64,000 nt of DNA, taken from positions 56,182,830-56,246,829 of the forward strand of contig OY986437.1 in assembly GCA_963920525.1 (NCBI GenBank). The letters are read 5' to 3'. The stretch is from Dichetophora obliterata. Taxonomy: Eukaryota > Arthropoda > Insecta > Diptera > Sciomyzidae. A program made the position numbers and the translations under genes. The notes under the pieces were generated by a model. It saw nothing but the letters and a program-made list of their open reading frames with translations. It was not told the DNA's origin and did not search any database. This document shows positions 55,162-64,000 of the stretch, in pieces. Position 1 is the stretch's first letter, and the number at the start of each line of letters is the position of its first letter.

Positions 55162-56885
55162 CTAGCAAATACCCGCTGCTTCGCCTGCAATAAAAATATT
55201 AAAAACCATGTAAAAATTTTAAATCTTAACATTAAAGTATCTGTTATCGGTTTTTTTAATCTTCAAATGCAAAATATAAAAATATTTCTGTTAGTTTAAT
55301 ATTTAAAAAATGGTATATATATTAAAAAAAATTCTTTATTTTATTTGAATTACCGTCCTTAAACAATAATTGTTATGGTGACAATAAGTAGCTTGGCTTT
55401 TTCTGTATTTTGATTATTTAATAAGTCTTGCACAACAGCATTATAAATTTTGTAATTGTAATTTTTGCTTAGATTCGGAATATGAATATATTCGTCTTAA
55501 GTTTTGAAAAATTTCCATTATTATGACATCAAACTTTTGGCTATCTAAAACTATAGATTTTCTTAGTACAATGCATTTTTTATGAAAAGTCGTTGATTAA
55601 TAAAAATAACGGTAAACGGAAGATTTTTCGAAAATATTTTGTACGAATATCTAGTATATTGAAAAATATCCCGTTGTTATGCCATCAAAATTATGGCGAT
55701 ATCTTGAAAACTACAGATTTTCTCAATATAACACATTTTCTTTTGAATTAAATTGAGAAAAAACCTATTGAAATTTAATTTTTGAATTTGCATGTATTTT
55801 AATTTGAATTTTGAATTTGAATGAGAAAAGATTAACTTCACCAACTCAATGTTTTATATTGTTTTCACAAAACCTTTAAAATATTCAATTTGTGCTCAAA
55901 AATAGCTCAAAAGTTCTCTTTGTTACAATTTTTTTTTAGTTTCCATTTTCCCCACTCTTTCATAGCACATATCATTTATCTGCAAAAATTGCTTAATTTT
56001 GACACAAAGTTCAGTAAACAGTTTCTTTCATTAAAAATCATGGAATACCACAACCTTTTATTTTTTTCTATAAAATTTAATTTTTTCAAAATGTTATTAT
56101 ATATTATGCGATTTTCTACAGCTAAAAAAATAATTTCTGTAAAAAAAAATTTTCAAATATTACAAACTACATTACCAAATTTTTGTCTTATACTCATTTC
56201 CCATACAAATTCTCAGTTGCTATACAACTCATTTAAAACAAATGATTAAGATTGGATACGTTCTTTAACTTATTGATACTATTTCAAACGCATTCAATGG
56301 AGAGTGTATAAATAACACCGAACTCACTAAAAACAAAGGAAAACGTCAAACAACCTTTAATTTTATACACGCGTATCATCATCAATATCAACCAGTAAAA
56401 ACAAATCAAAGAACCAGTTGTCGAACAAAATGAGATATTTTCGCAAAAAAAAAACAACCAGTGTAAGGCACTTTTTAATGACTGATTCCAAATGAGTCAT
56501 TTGGCCCAATTTAAACGTAGTATTATACGACCAAAACCGTTTGAAATATAGCATTTTCATTGATTTTTGGGCGGTTAAAAGGGGCGTGGGAACTCATTTT
56601 AAGAGCAGCTGCCGAGAGTAACCACACAAATAAAATTTCCAAAACCGTCTGAAATATAGCATTTTTAGCATATAGTAGACGTGAAAATTAGGAGTGGAAA
56701 AAATATTAATAGCCTATCACGATTTCGTGGAAATAACGAATCGTTTGCTACATAAATCGTCTAAATCGGTTTAGTGGTTCTCACGTGACTGTCAAACATC
56801 CGTTCAATGTCACAACGCTTTTAAAAGTATAGATAGATAGATAAATAGATCGATAGATAGATAGATAGATAGATGGATAGACTAA
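55162..56885 (+). mobile_element. RTE-like or related insect repeat with TAGA tail
   Basis: It opens with CTAGCAAATACCCGCTGCTT and CGCCTGC and closes with AAATCGGTTTAGTGGTTCTC, ACGTGACTGTCAAACATCCG and a (TAGA)n run. This beginning and end pairing is one that I associate with RTE-like or unclassified non-LTR repeats in insects. There is no reverse-transcriptase ORF in the 1.7 kb, so it is non-autonomous or internally decayed. Confidence 0.45.
56832..56878 (+). repeat. TAGA microsatellite
   Basis: About eleven mostly perfect tetranucleotides (TAGATAGATAGA, with one AAAT and one TCGA variant). This would be the 3' tail of the repeat above. Confidence 0.85.
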
Positions 56886-57043
56886 CACAATCTTAAATCG
56901 AAAAAAGTTAGCTGGCAAGGCTACAAAATATAATTTATGATTATAACTGAATTCTGGCAACTCCCTTCAAAACACTTGCAAAGAAAATTAAACAACACTG
57001 TATGACAGAAAGAATCTCCCTGAAAGCAACTACACAACATGGC

Positions 57044-57222
57044 CAAGGCTCATTTATAAGGTTGTGACACTTGAGAGCGAACTCGGTCGAACTGTCAGAA
57101 TGGATGAAAATAAATGAAGAAAATAAATGCTTATAACAAGGAAAAGCACAGAGACAGTTCGAGCAAAGGCGGGAAAAATAGTGCATTTCTCTCAAGTGCC
57201 ACAACCTTATAAATGAACCTTG
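57044..57222. mobile_element. 179-bp hAT-type MITE, exact 8-bp target duplication
   Basis: The ends CAAGGCTCATTTATAAGGTT and AACCTTATAAATGAACCTTG are inverted and continue through GTGGCACTTGAGAG. AACATGGC flanks both sides (57036-57043 and 57223-57230). A second copy lies at 62091-62265. No ORF. Confidence 0.92.
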
Positions 57223-57639
57223 AACATGGCTGCCGTGTTTTATTGAGAGAAGCTCCGCGACAAAGAGAGGAAGCCTCTGTTTGCTGTTGTGTAGTGCTGC
57301 TAGTTGAATGTCAAATAAAATACGTGAATTTTGTATTCATTAAAGAATAGACTTTTCGTAAAACTTAGTAAGCTATGACACTAGAAAATAGTATAGACAT
57401 TGAAAACTCAAAGAATTATCAAAATTATCGAATTGTAATCAAAGAACTAATATAAAAAATTATCAAAAAATAATCGGTTTAGCGTTTACTTAGCTTGACT
57501 GGCTTAAAATTTCTTTCCTTTTACAGCGTCAAACAAAATAACTGTCACTTTTGTTTTATGCCATAAATAAAAAGCACTGCGTAAACTTTATTAAACAAAA
57601 ATTTTTATTTTTTATTTTAAGCATTCCATATAACTCTTC

Positions 57640-58318
57640 ATCATTAAATTCGAATCTTTCACCATTAATTCTTTTTAAAAATTTAAAACAATTTGTGAAA
57701 GACGATTATGCAGCACCCATCTGGTTTTTACGTATATCATCTGATATTTTCATTAATTGTCGCTTAAATTTATCTACCGTCATGTGTTTATGTTCGTTAA
57801 TTTGCTCAGCACTATACCCCAAGTAGAAAATTCCAGGGGGTTTAGGTCAGGGGATGACGGAGGCCATTCGTCAACAGAAATGAAACATGGCAAAACTGCT
57901 CTGCACTAGCTTTGAACGATTTTTGCCTTGTGCTGGAAAAGAATCTTGCTGACAACAAAAGTGACCCTCTCCGTAAATTTGCTTGGCATGCGGCATAAGA
58001 TAGTTCTTTAAAACATGTTCTAAGTAATATTCAGAATTATTTTACTGCCTTTTTTGATAAGAAGAAGAGGCAATTTGCCTTTTTCGGAGAAAGCGCCCCG
58101 AAACATGATTGACGAAATATTTTGAAATCTTTCAATGGTTTGTTTTTTCTTTAGAAATATATGCCATGGAAGCTGCGTACACTCTATCATTTTGCGAGTT
58201 GTGCCTTGCTTGCAAATAGAAGAGTTTTTTGTCGAAATATATGATACTGCAATCTGCGTGCTGGCGAAGGATCTGTGCACTTTTTTCCTTTCGCAATATT
58301 ATTATTATTATTGACAAG
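57640..58318 (-). pseudogene. Tc1-like transposase relic
   Basis: Reading down from 58318: SIIYFDKKLFYLQARHNSQN and then DRVYAAS, ERFQNISSIMFRGAFSEKGK followed by LPLLLIKKG, then after a stop YLEHVLKNYLMPHAKQIYGE with GHFCCQQDSFPAQGK, a broken remnant of the SPDLNPLD motif, and finally LMKISDDIR and NGERFEFNDEE. The order is that of a Tc1-like DDE transposase. The first motif reads FDKK where FDEK is usual, the second Asp survives in QQDS, and the third region is destroyed. The DNA-binding N-terminal half is missing. Confidence 0.8.
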
Positions 58319-58329
58319 TCTTTTGAAAG

Positions 58330-59111
58330 GGTTCATGCAATAAGTATAAAATTAATGCCAGAGTCGTAAAAAAACACATATGTTTTCCAGTGTTGCTTTT
58401 TTTTTTGTGTAATCGGTATTAATATAGGTGCGACAGTTACTTTGATTCATGCTGTATATAAGAGTATAGATATAGATGTACTATATCACGATAAAATTTT
58501 CCCTCAGGAATCTATTTTTCTTTCATATGAAGAACAACATTTTAATTCTGTTTTATTTAACACAAATAAAAAGTTTTTGAAAGACTTATACTTTTCTTAA
58601 ATCATTTTTGAAAATAAGTAGTTTTGGGTTATACATTGTTCCAATAATTTTTGTTTAAAGATTTTGTAAATGAATTTCCTGACACCACATCTAGCAGTAC
58701 TTTCTTAGCAGTACCTTTTATCTAATGCACACACACTTTATAACAAGTTTTACATTCATTCTCAACTTTACCGCGGTCGGGCAAAATAAAATTTGCAAAA
58801 ACCAAATAATTTTTGCTCCACCTAACTGTAAATTCATATGTCAGCTTTTGTTCCAGCTTAAAAATATTTTTTTTAACTATTCGTCTGTTTACCTGTATTC
58901 CACATTATCCGTTTGTCGGTATGTTGCTTTCTACTACACATTAATTTAATGTTGCAATATAAATCAGTATAAATCACTTAAAGTCTTATAAGATTTCTGC
59001 AAAAAGCAGTTTACTGTATAAGGTAGATGTCATCAGTAGTGACGGCCATGTCCGAAAAAATGAAATTCAGAATTGTGTTCAGGTGTTGGAGGCCTCGCAG
59101 TTACATTGTAT
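58330..59111. other. Intergenic, AT-rich
   Basis: No gene recognised in this stretch. Confidence 0.4.
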
Positions 59112-59115
59112 TTAA

Positions 59116-61623
59116 CCCTCCGATGGGTGAGTCATCCGTTACCCTTATATGCATTACAAGGTCCCAGGGACCTATTTGTATTTGTATGGAATTTTGTACG
59201 AAAATTTTTTTCCAGTTTATTTTTTTTTGTTTATTTATTATTATTTATTAATTATTAATTTTAAATGAGTTCCAGAACTTTTTTTTATATACTAACACCA
59301 TGAATTTTTTGAAGTTTTATATGAAAAAAGCTTAAATAGCTATTGTTGAGCAATTGTCCCTCGTCCAAAATATTTTCTGTGCAGGTGTTGCATCGATGCA
59401 TGAGTGTAGAATGCTCTGCACAAACTGGATTGTTGCAGGAATTGCAATAGAACCTAGTTTTCCCGCGCCGTTCGTACTCAAAACGACATAGGCGACATGA
59501 AGGTCTGTTTCCTCTAGGCGCAAATGGCAGTGCAGCTGCTTTTGCTTCTGTAGGTCTTAATAATATCTAAAAAGAACAAAAAGGAAAAAGAACAAAAATA
59601 TGTAGTTATTCTGCTTTTGAACATAAGAATTGATTTTTCTCACCTTAACATCAGATGCTTCCATTGCGTTCCGTATCCTTGGATATGCGGTTATGCGGTT
59701 GTTGAGCGCTCGGTCCTCTATGTTTGCTACTGCCAATTGTTTTGTCAGCATCACCAGGAATGACCGTCATCTGTCACTTCTTCGAATTGGCTGCATTTCA
59801 CTACATAAAATAAATGCTCACAACGCTACATCGCCTTCATTGAAGCCGAACAATGTGCTGTTGACAGGACGCTTACGATTTTTTGGGAACTCCTGTGGCA
59901 CAAATGTCTTATTTGAGCTCACTGTTCCAACAAATTCAGTTTTCTTCCTGATCAAAATACGCACCAATTCCAAAGTTTAGAAGAAATTGAATTGTTGACC
60001 TCTCGTGTTTGGTCTCGCAATTTACCAGAGTAACTTATTCCTTTGACAGGATAAAATGATTTCGAGTCGCACAACCACCATACCTTTATACCATACTTGG
60101 CAGGCTTCGACGGAATGTATTGTGTGAAGCGGGTGCGGCCTCTGTATGGGAATAACTGCTCATCAACGGTCAGTACATCATGCGGAGTGTAAGCTGCTGC
60201 CAAGTTAGAGTGTAACATTTGCCAAACATCATCAATAGCCGCAGTTTTGCTTCTGGTTAGTCACTGCTTTCGCGTATTTCCATTGTCGATTCTAAGACAT
60301 CTGAAGCAATCATACGATAATGCAGCTTTGTATATTGGACTGCGCGTTATGCTCTATAGCTCGGAAGCAGGTTCACCATTCGAGTTGGTGAGTCCAACAT
60401 ACCAAATAATAGCCAAAAAGGCATTGAACTCCTTCAAAGTGATTGTTTTCCATTCTTTTGTGTTCGTTGGATTTCCCAAATTCCATGCAGCTGTCACTTC
60501 ACGGCCTTTTCCATTTGTTTCGCGTATTATGATGTACGCCATGTCTTCGGTAAATATCGAGTAGAAAATGGTAAAGGAATCAAATTAGGTTCCTACTGGT
60601 CCCGGTTTCCTCCTTGTGAAGTCGACCACGTTATGAGCACGAGTGCGTTAAGTCGGTGGTGCATTTTTACTCCATTTGGTGCCTTCTTTGGAAATTAAGT
60701 AATTGTCACTTGTTTGCGGAGCATCAGTTTCTTCCTCTTCATCATCGTCGTCATCACTAATGTCTTCATTGATCTCTACATCTGTTTCACTTTCGGCATC
60801 AGAATCATCAGCATGAAAATTTGGTTGATATGTCAAGTCATCTTCCGCACCTTCAAGACCAAATGCAGGAACATCAACTTAATCCTCCACACTCATGAAG
60901 TCTGCAAATCTCCCATCCACTGTATTTCTTTCTTCCTCACTCATTTGCTGGCAGCGTGTACTACGACGTACCACCATTTCAGCGATATCTAAATTTCTAT
61001 CTGCCATATTTTCTTTATGTAATTCAGTATAAAACTTAGCACACGATATTTTTTTGCTCACTGTGTAAACTTTGTATGATTCTGTTTACGAAACTGAAGC
61101 CGCTTTTATACTATTTTTCAACGTTTACCTGTGTTCAACCATAAAGCAGGCAATGAAATTCAAAAAGGGATGGACCGTAAATTCGAAGAATACATTTGCG
61201 ATGTGTTCAAACAATAAAATAATTCAAAAAGGGTTGAATTTCCCCAGACAGGTAATTTTGTTTTCAAGGAAAGGCCGACAATAATCTAGAAAGTACCTGA
61301 AATTCAAAGAACACGTTTGTGATATGTTCAAATAATAAAACAATTAAAACCAAACCAAAATAAATTGCATTTACTAACAATTCCTTTCAATTTCAGTACA
61401 AGGTCCCTAGGGACCATCACCCTTTTTTTTTACTAAACACCTTTAAACTCTTATAAATCCTAAACTATGGATCGGATCGCCTTGATTTTCTTTTTAAACG
61501 ATTCTGCATAATATTCCCTTGGAATACATATAAGGGTCGGGTATATCTCCCATGGACCATCAAGGAGTAATTTCAGTTTGAAAATGAAAAAGGTCCCCAG
61601 GGACCTTCTCACCTATCGGAGGA
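59116..61623 (-). mobile_element. 2.5-kb piggyBac element with TTAA duplication
   Basis: CCCTCCGATGGGTGAG (59116) and CTCACCTATCGGAGGA (to 61623) are inverted termini. TTAA flanks both sides (59112-59115 and 61624-61627). The subterminal palindrome GGTCCCAGGGACC occurs near the left end (59160) and in variant form near the right end (61403 and 61591). It carries a damaged transposase on the minus strand. Confidence 0.92.
59335..61007 (-). pseudogene. piggyBac transposase with in-frame stops and missing catalytic segments
   Basis: From the ATG at 61007 (MADRNLDIAEMVVRRSTRCQ) one frame runs for about 1 kb through an acidic region (DDSDAESETDVEINEDISDD), KTITLKEFNAFLAIIWYVGL and HDVLTVDEQLFPYRGRTRFT followed by QYIPSKPAKYGIKVWWLCDS. 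Stops interrupt it near 60879, 60648, 60600, 60354 and 60262. After VNNSISS the frame changes and reads RILIRKKTEFVGTVSSNKTF, PVNSTLFGFNEGDVAL and LTKQLAVANIEDRALNN. A 77-bp intron (59567-59643) joins EASDVK to ILLRPTEAKA. The Cys-rich end RPSCRLCRFEY...RFYCNSCNNPVCAEHS follows. The first catalytic Asp (VDEQ) is present. The segments that normally hold the second (DNFFTS) and third (KGGVD) appear deleted. Confidence 0.88.
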
Positions 61624-61685
61624 TTAAGAAATACCTGGTTACGTCATGTGTCCATTTACCACTGAGTTATTTTCAACATGGCGGC

Positions 61686-61990
61686 CGTAGCCTTGTGGGC
61701 AGAGTGAGTGGCCCCTAAGCTTAAGAACATCGGTAGCCCGGGTTTAATTCCAGCTCAGACAGAAAGTTTTTTCTATTGAATAAATATTTCTGTTCGGTCG
61801 TCACCTCTCAGCAGACAATGGCAAACCTCAGAGAGTAAAAATTGCCATGTAAAGCTTCTTGAGAACATAAGCCGTTCGGAGTCGGCATAAAACACGTAGG
61901 TCCAGTTCTCGGTCATTTGTGATCAAACATTTATTAAAGACGCACAACACAATTCATCAATAGAAGCTAGGTAAAAGTCCTTCCAAGGGC
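61686..61990 (+). mobile_element. Dipteran tRNA-derived SINE with GTTCGGAGTCGGC core
   Basis: A tRNA-like head (A-box-like TAGCCTTGTGGGCAGAG near 61688, B-box-like GGGTTTAATTCC at 61740) is followed by TGCCATGTAAAGCTTCTTGA, GCCGTTCGGAGTCGGCATAA and AACACGTAGGTCC. I recall this core from SINE-like repeats widespread in flies. The tail is diverged and the 3' end is approximate. Confidence 0.7.
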
Positions 61991-62090
61991 TGAAATGGCC
62001 CCTTTTTTTGCTTCCAACATGCTCTTTAAAGCGCTCATTAATACATACTCAATATGGGAGAGTATAAATACGCAAAGCTACCCGACACCC

Positions 62091-62265
62091 CAAGTCTCAT
62101 TTATAAGGTTGTGGCACTTGGGAGTGAGCTCGGTCGAACTGTCAGAATGAATGAAAAGAAATCAAGAGAATGAATGCATAGAACAAATAAAGGCACAGTG
62201 ACAGTTCAAGCAAATTCGGAAAAAGAGTGCATTTCAAGTGCCACAACCTTATAAATGAACCTTGC
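62091..62265. mobile_element. 175-bp hAT-type MITE, second copy
   Basis: Homologous to 57044-57222 throughout (GAGCTCGGTCGAACTGTCAG; CAAGTGCCACAACCTTATAA). It is flanked by CCCGACAC at 62081-62088 and 62266-62273, an 8-bp duplication separated from the left end by two extra C bases. Confidence 0.88.
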
Positions 62266-62534
62266 CCGACACCATGATTCAATTATTATATGTTGTCCAT
62301 TCCTTCACTATTTCCTTCACTAAAATCCGTTCAGAAATTTCTAAGTTTGGCGTCCTCGCAGATACGTGAGCAGCCTTTATATAATAGTATAGATGAAATA
62401 AAATTGAAGTTCAAATTTAATGTTACCCTTTTACTCCAAAAGTACTTTACCAATTTTTATGCAAAAAATTTTAAAATATCGTATTTCTGCCACATCAAAT
62501 TTTAAGGGTTTGTAATAATAGTAAGTATACAAGC

Positions 62535-63998
62535 GCGTCGGAAGCTAATTTCATCTGGGGGGCAGTACAAATGGTGGTGCAAAAAAAAGTTCACCAAAAT
62601 TTCTTCAAAGAAACATGAATGTGAATAAACAAATTTTTTATTTTAGTTTAAAATAAAAAAAAATATAAAAATATATAAAAAATATTAAAATTTCATTATT
62701 TTTAAAAGTTCTTCCAATTTCAATATTAGAGATCATTCTTCTAAGGGTCTTTCATATGGTAATATGAAAATATAAGAAATAATGGTTGCTTTTATAAAGC
62801 AAGACTTGGTATATCTTTACATGGTTTAAATGCAATAAGGTACAAAAAGTTATATTAATTTAAATTATTCCAAAACGTTTCTTTCTGTCCTACATCGAAT
62901 TCAATTCTTCGGTTTCTGTGTCATAGTTGCTCGAAGATACGTTTTAAGTCGTCTTAGTGCACTAAAAGAACGCTCAGATGAAGCTGCTAATTTAGGCAAA
63001 GTCAAAAGCAAAGCAATATGTTTTTCAACTTCATTTAATAGTTTTTTGACAGTATCCGAATTTTTCGCAAATTGGGATACAATGCCACTACAATTTCAAG
63101 GTGTTTGGCCAGGCAATTGCTTCAGCAATTTCATCTGCAAAAAATTCATCTGCATAAAGATCTAGTTTTGTTTTTAGATTTTGTTCAGAAGGCACTTTTC
63201 CGTTGAAGGCTTCGATTACAATATTTTCCAACGATTCCAGAGTGTCAAGATCTGTTTAAATGTACAATAAGATTTACAAAGTGCCAGTTTACACTAGCTT
63301 CACTCATCCGACTCACCGAATGTTAAATCAAAGTGAGTCGGTTGAGTGAAGCTGGTGTAAGCTTGCAAAAATAAAAAAAAAAGTAAAATATCAACCTGTT
63401 TGATCGAATCTAGCCGTTATCTCATTTGAGAGAAGATCTAAAATTTCGAAATAATCTTTTCGTAGCCGATCATATAATGGCAACTGTACTGAAGGAACCG
63501 GATTTGATGTTTCTTCAAAGCGTCGAGGTGGATTTTCATCAGCTAATTCACAGTAGGGGCTTTCGCATGGTCCAAAACATTGGACCAACATGGCAGATTG
63601 TACAACATGTAGTACCATGCGCAAGCTAAAACGATAGTCGAAATTTTTGGTTTTTTCTGCCGATTGTACAATATTGTACAACTATGTAAAATTACTGCTC
63701 AATTGTTAGGGCATCTAAAAGTTGCTTAGCTATTAGCCGGATGTGTTCTGCTTGAGAGCTTGCAATTAATGATGTTGCTTTAAAAGTTGGATCGTTCAAA
63801 CGCTCAATCAAATAGTCATATTAGTTTTCCATCTAACTTATCATACAACATGTCGTCCAATATGGAAAGCCCCTAAGAACATGTCAAATTTTTTCTTACC
63901 AGAGTTGCAAAATTAACAAGCATTAAGCTACATACTTAAGGGTGCTTTTAAACTGAAGTGGTGGGTTTGCAGTAGAAACTCTACATTTTGTTCTATCT
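62535..63998 (-). pseudogene. Second hAT transposase relic, running toward the window edge
   Basis: From high to low coordinates on the minus strand: NDPTFKATSLIASSQAEHIR with LIAKQLLDALTIEQ (63810-63700); SAEKTKNFDYRFSLRM, ELADENPPRRFEETSN and RLRKDYFEILDLLSNEITAR followed by FDQTG (63660-63391); DTLESLENIVIEAFNGKVPS (63250-63190); and the dimerisation motif ALLLTLPKLAASSERSFSAL followed by RRLKTYLRATM (63030-62920). This is the C-terminal half of a ZMYM1-like hAT transposase with several frameshifts and stops. The GC-richer stretch near 62535-62580 (AAGCTAATTTCATCTGGGGG) looks like the element end. The N-terminal half lies beyond the window or is lost. It is a different copy from the one at 50803-51720. 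Confidence 0.75.
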
Positions 63999-64000
63999 TT

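Noticed and set aside
55890..56249. 119-residue plus-strand gene
   Set aside because: Phe/Lys/Ile/Asn-rich composition from AT-rich DNA, no domain, and located inside an RTE-like repeat.

Overview
The window looks like nuclear DNA of a higher dipteran, most likely a calyptrate fly such as a blowfly or house-fly relative. The signs are very AT-rich non-coding DNA, introns of 53 to 77 bp with GT-AG ends, TATA-box genes with AATAAA poly(A) signals, and a dense set of insect transposon families (mariner with the DUF4817-type helix-turn-helix, piggyBac, PIF/Harbinger, hAT, Tc1, tRNA-derived SINEs, LINE scraps). I see no bacterial operon, CRISPR array, rRNA gene or convincing functional tRNA gene. 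All family assignments come from reading translations and termini by eye; no database search was run.

The clearest host genes are two same-strand paralogues, 39002-40305 and 44066-45936. Each has a TATA box 100-136 bp upstream, a signal-peptide exon, a 65-68 bp phase-1 intron directly after it, and one long second exon. The second exon encodes a conserved N-terminal module with exactly two cysteines, then a long low-complexity tail: an (F/Y/M)PQQ tetrapeptide array in the first, an E/Q/R-rich coiled-coil-like and PVQ-repeat tail in the second. I cannot name the family. A doubtful small secreted ORF lies just upstream (38016-38234), and a doubtful Asn/Thr-repeat exon lies at 5074-5285.

Nearly everything else is mobile DNA, often nested. 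1-9.4 kb: two Arg-tRNA-like SINE copies with 75-80 bp tandem repeats, a mariner fragment, a hAT-like element (5839-7532) carrying another element, and a full SINE. 9.4-16.7 kb: a mariner element (9430-12460) split by a 1.7 kb foldback with an 8-bp target duplication, a pair of 245-bp MITEs, and a shattered RAG1/Transib-like transposase relic (13480-16660) interrupted by a LINE piece and a TATCGATA cluster. 17.8-29 kb: a 1.5 kb foldback, a 2.2 kb transposon with 4-bp target duplication and nested MITE, and a two-gene PIF/Harbinger element (24170-26639) whose transposase has two introns and one visible frameshift, followed by MITEs.

29-38 kb: piggyBac-end and CENP-B-type scraps, a 2.65 kb long-inverted-repeat element with several nested layers, and a Myb/SANT-like relic. 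40-44 kb, between the two genes: three MITE-like elements, one carrying a hAT MITE with an 8-bp target duplication and a matching empty site at 6.8 kb. 47-64 kb: duplicated tRNA-derived SINEs, an internally deleted piggyBac (49111-50477) with symmetric 31-bp subterminal repeats, a hAT relic containing a 41-bp tandem array, an RTE-like stretch, two copies of a 175-179 bp hAT-type MITE, a Tc1-like relic, a 2.5 kb piggyBac with TTAA ends (59116-61623), another SINE and a second hAT relic running off the right edge.
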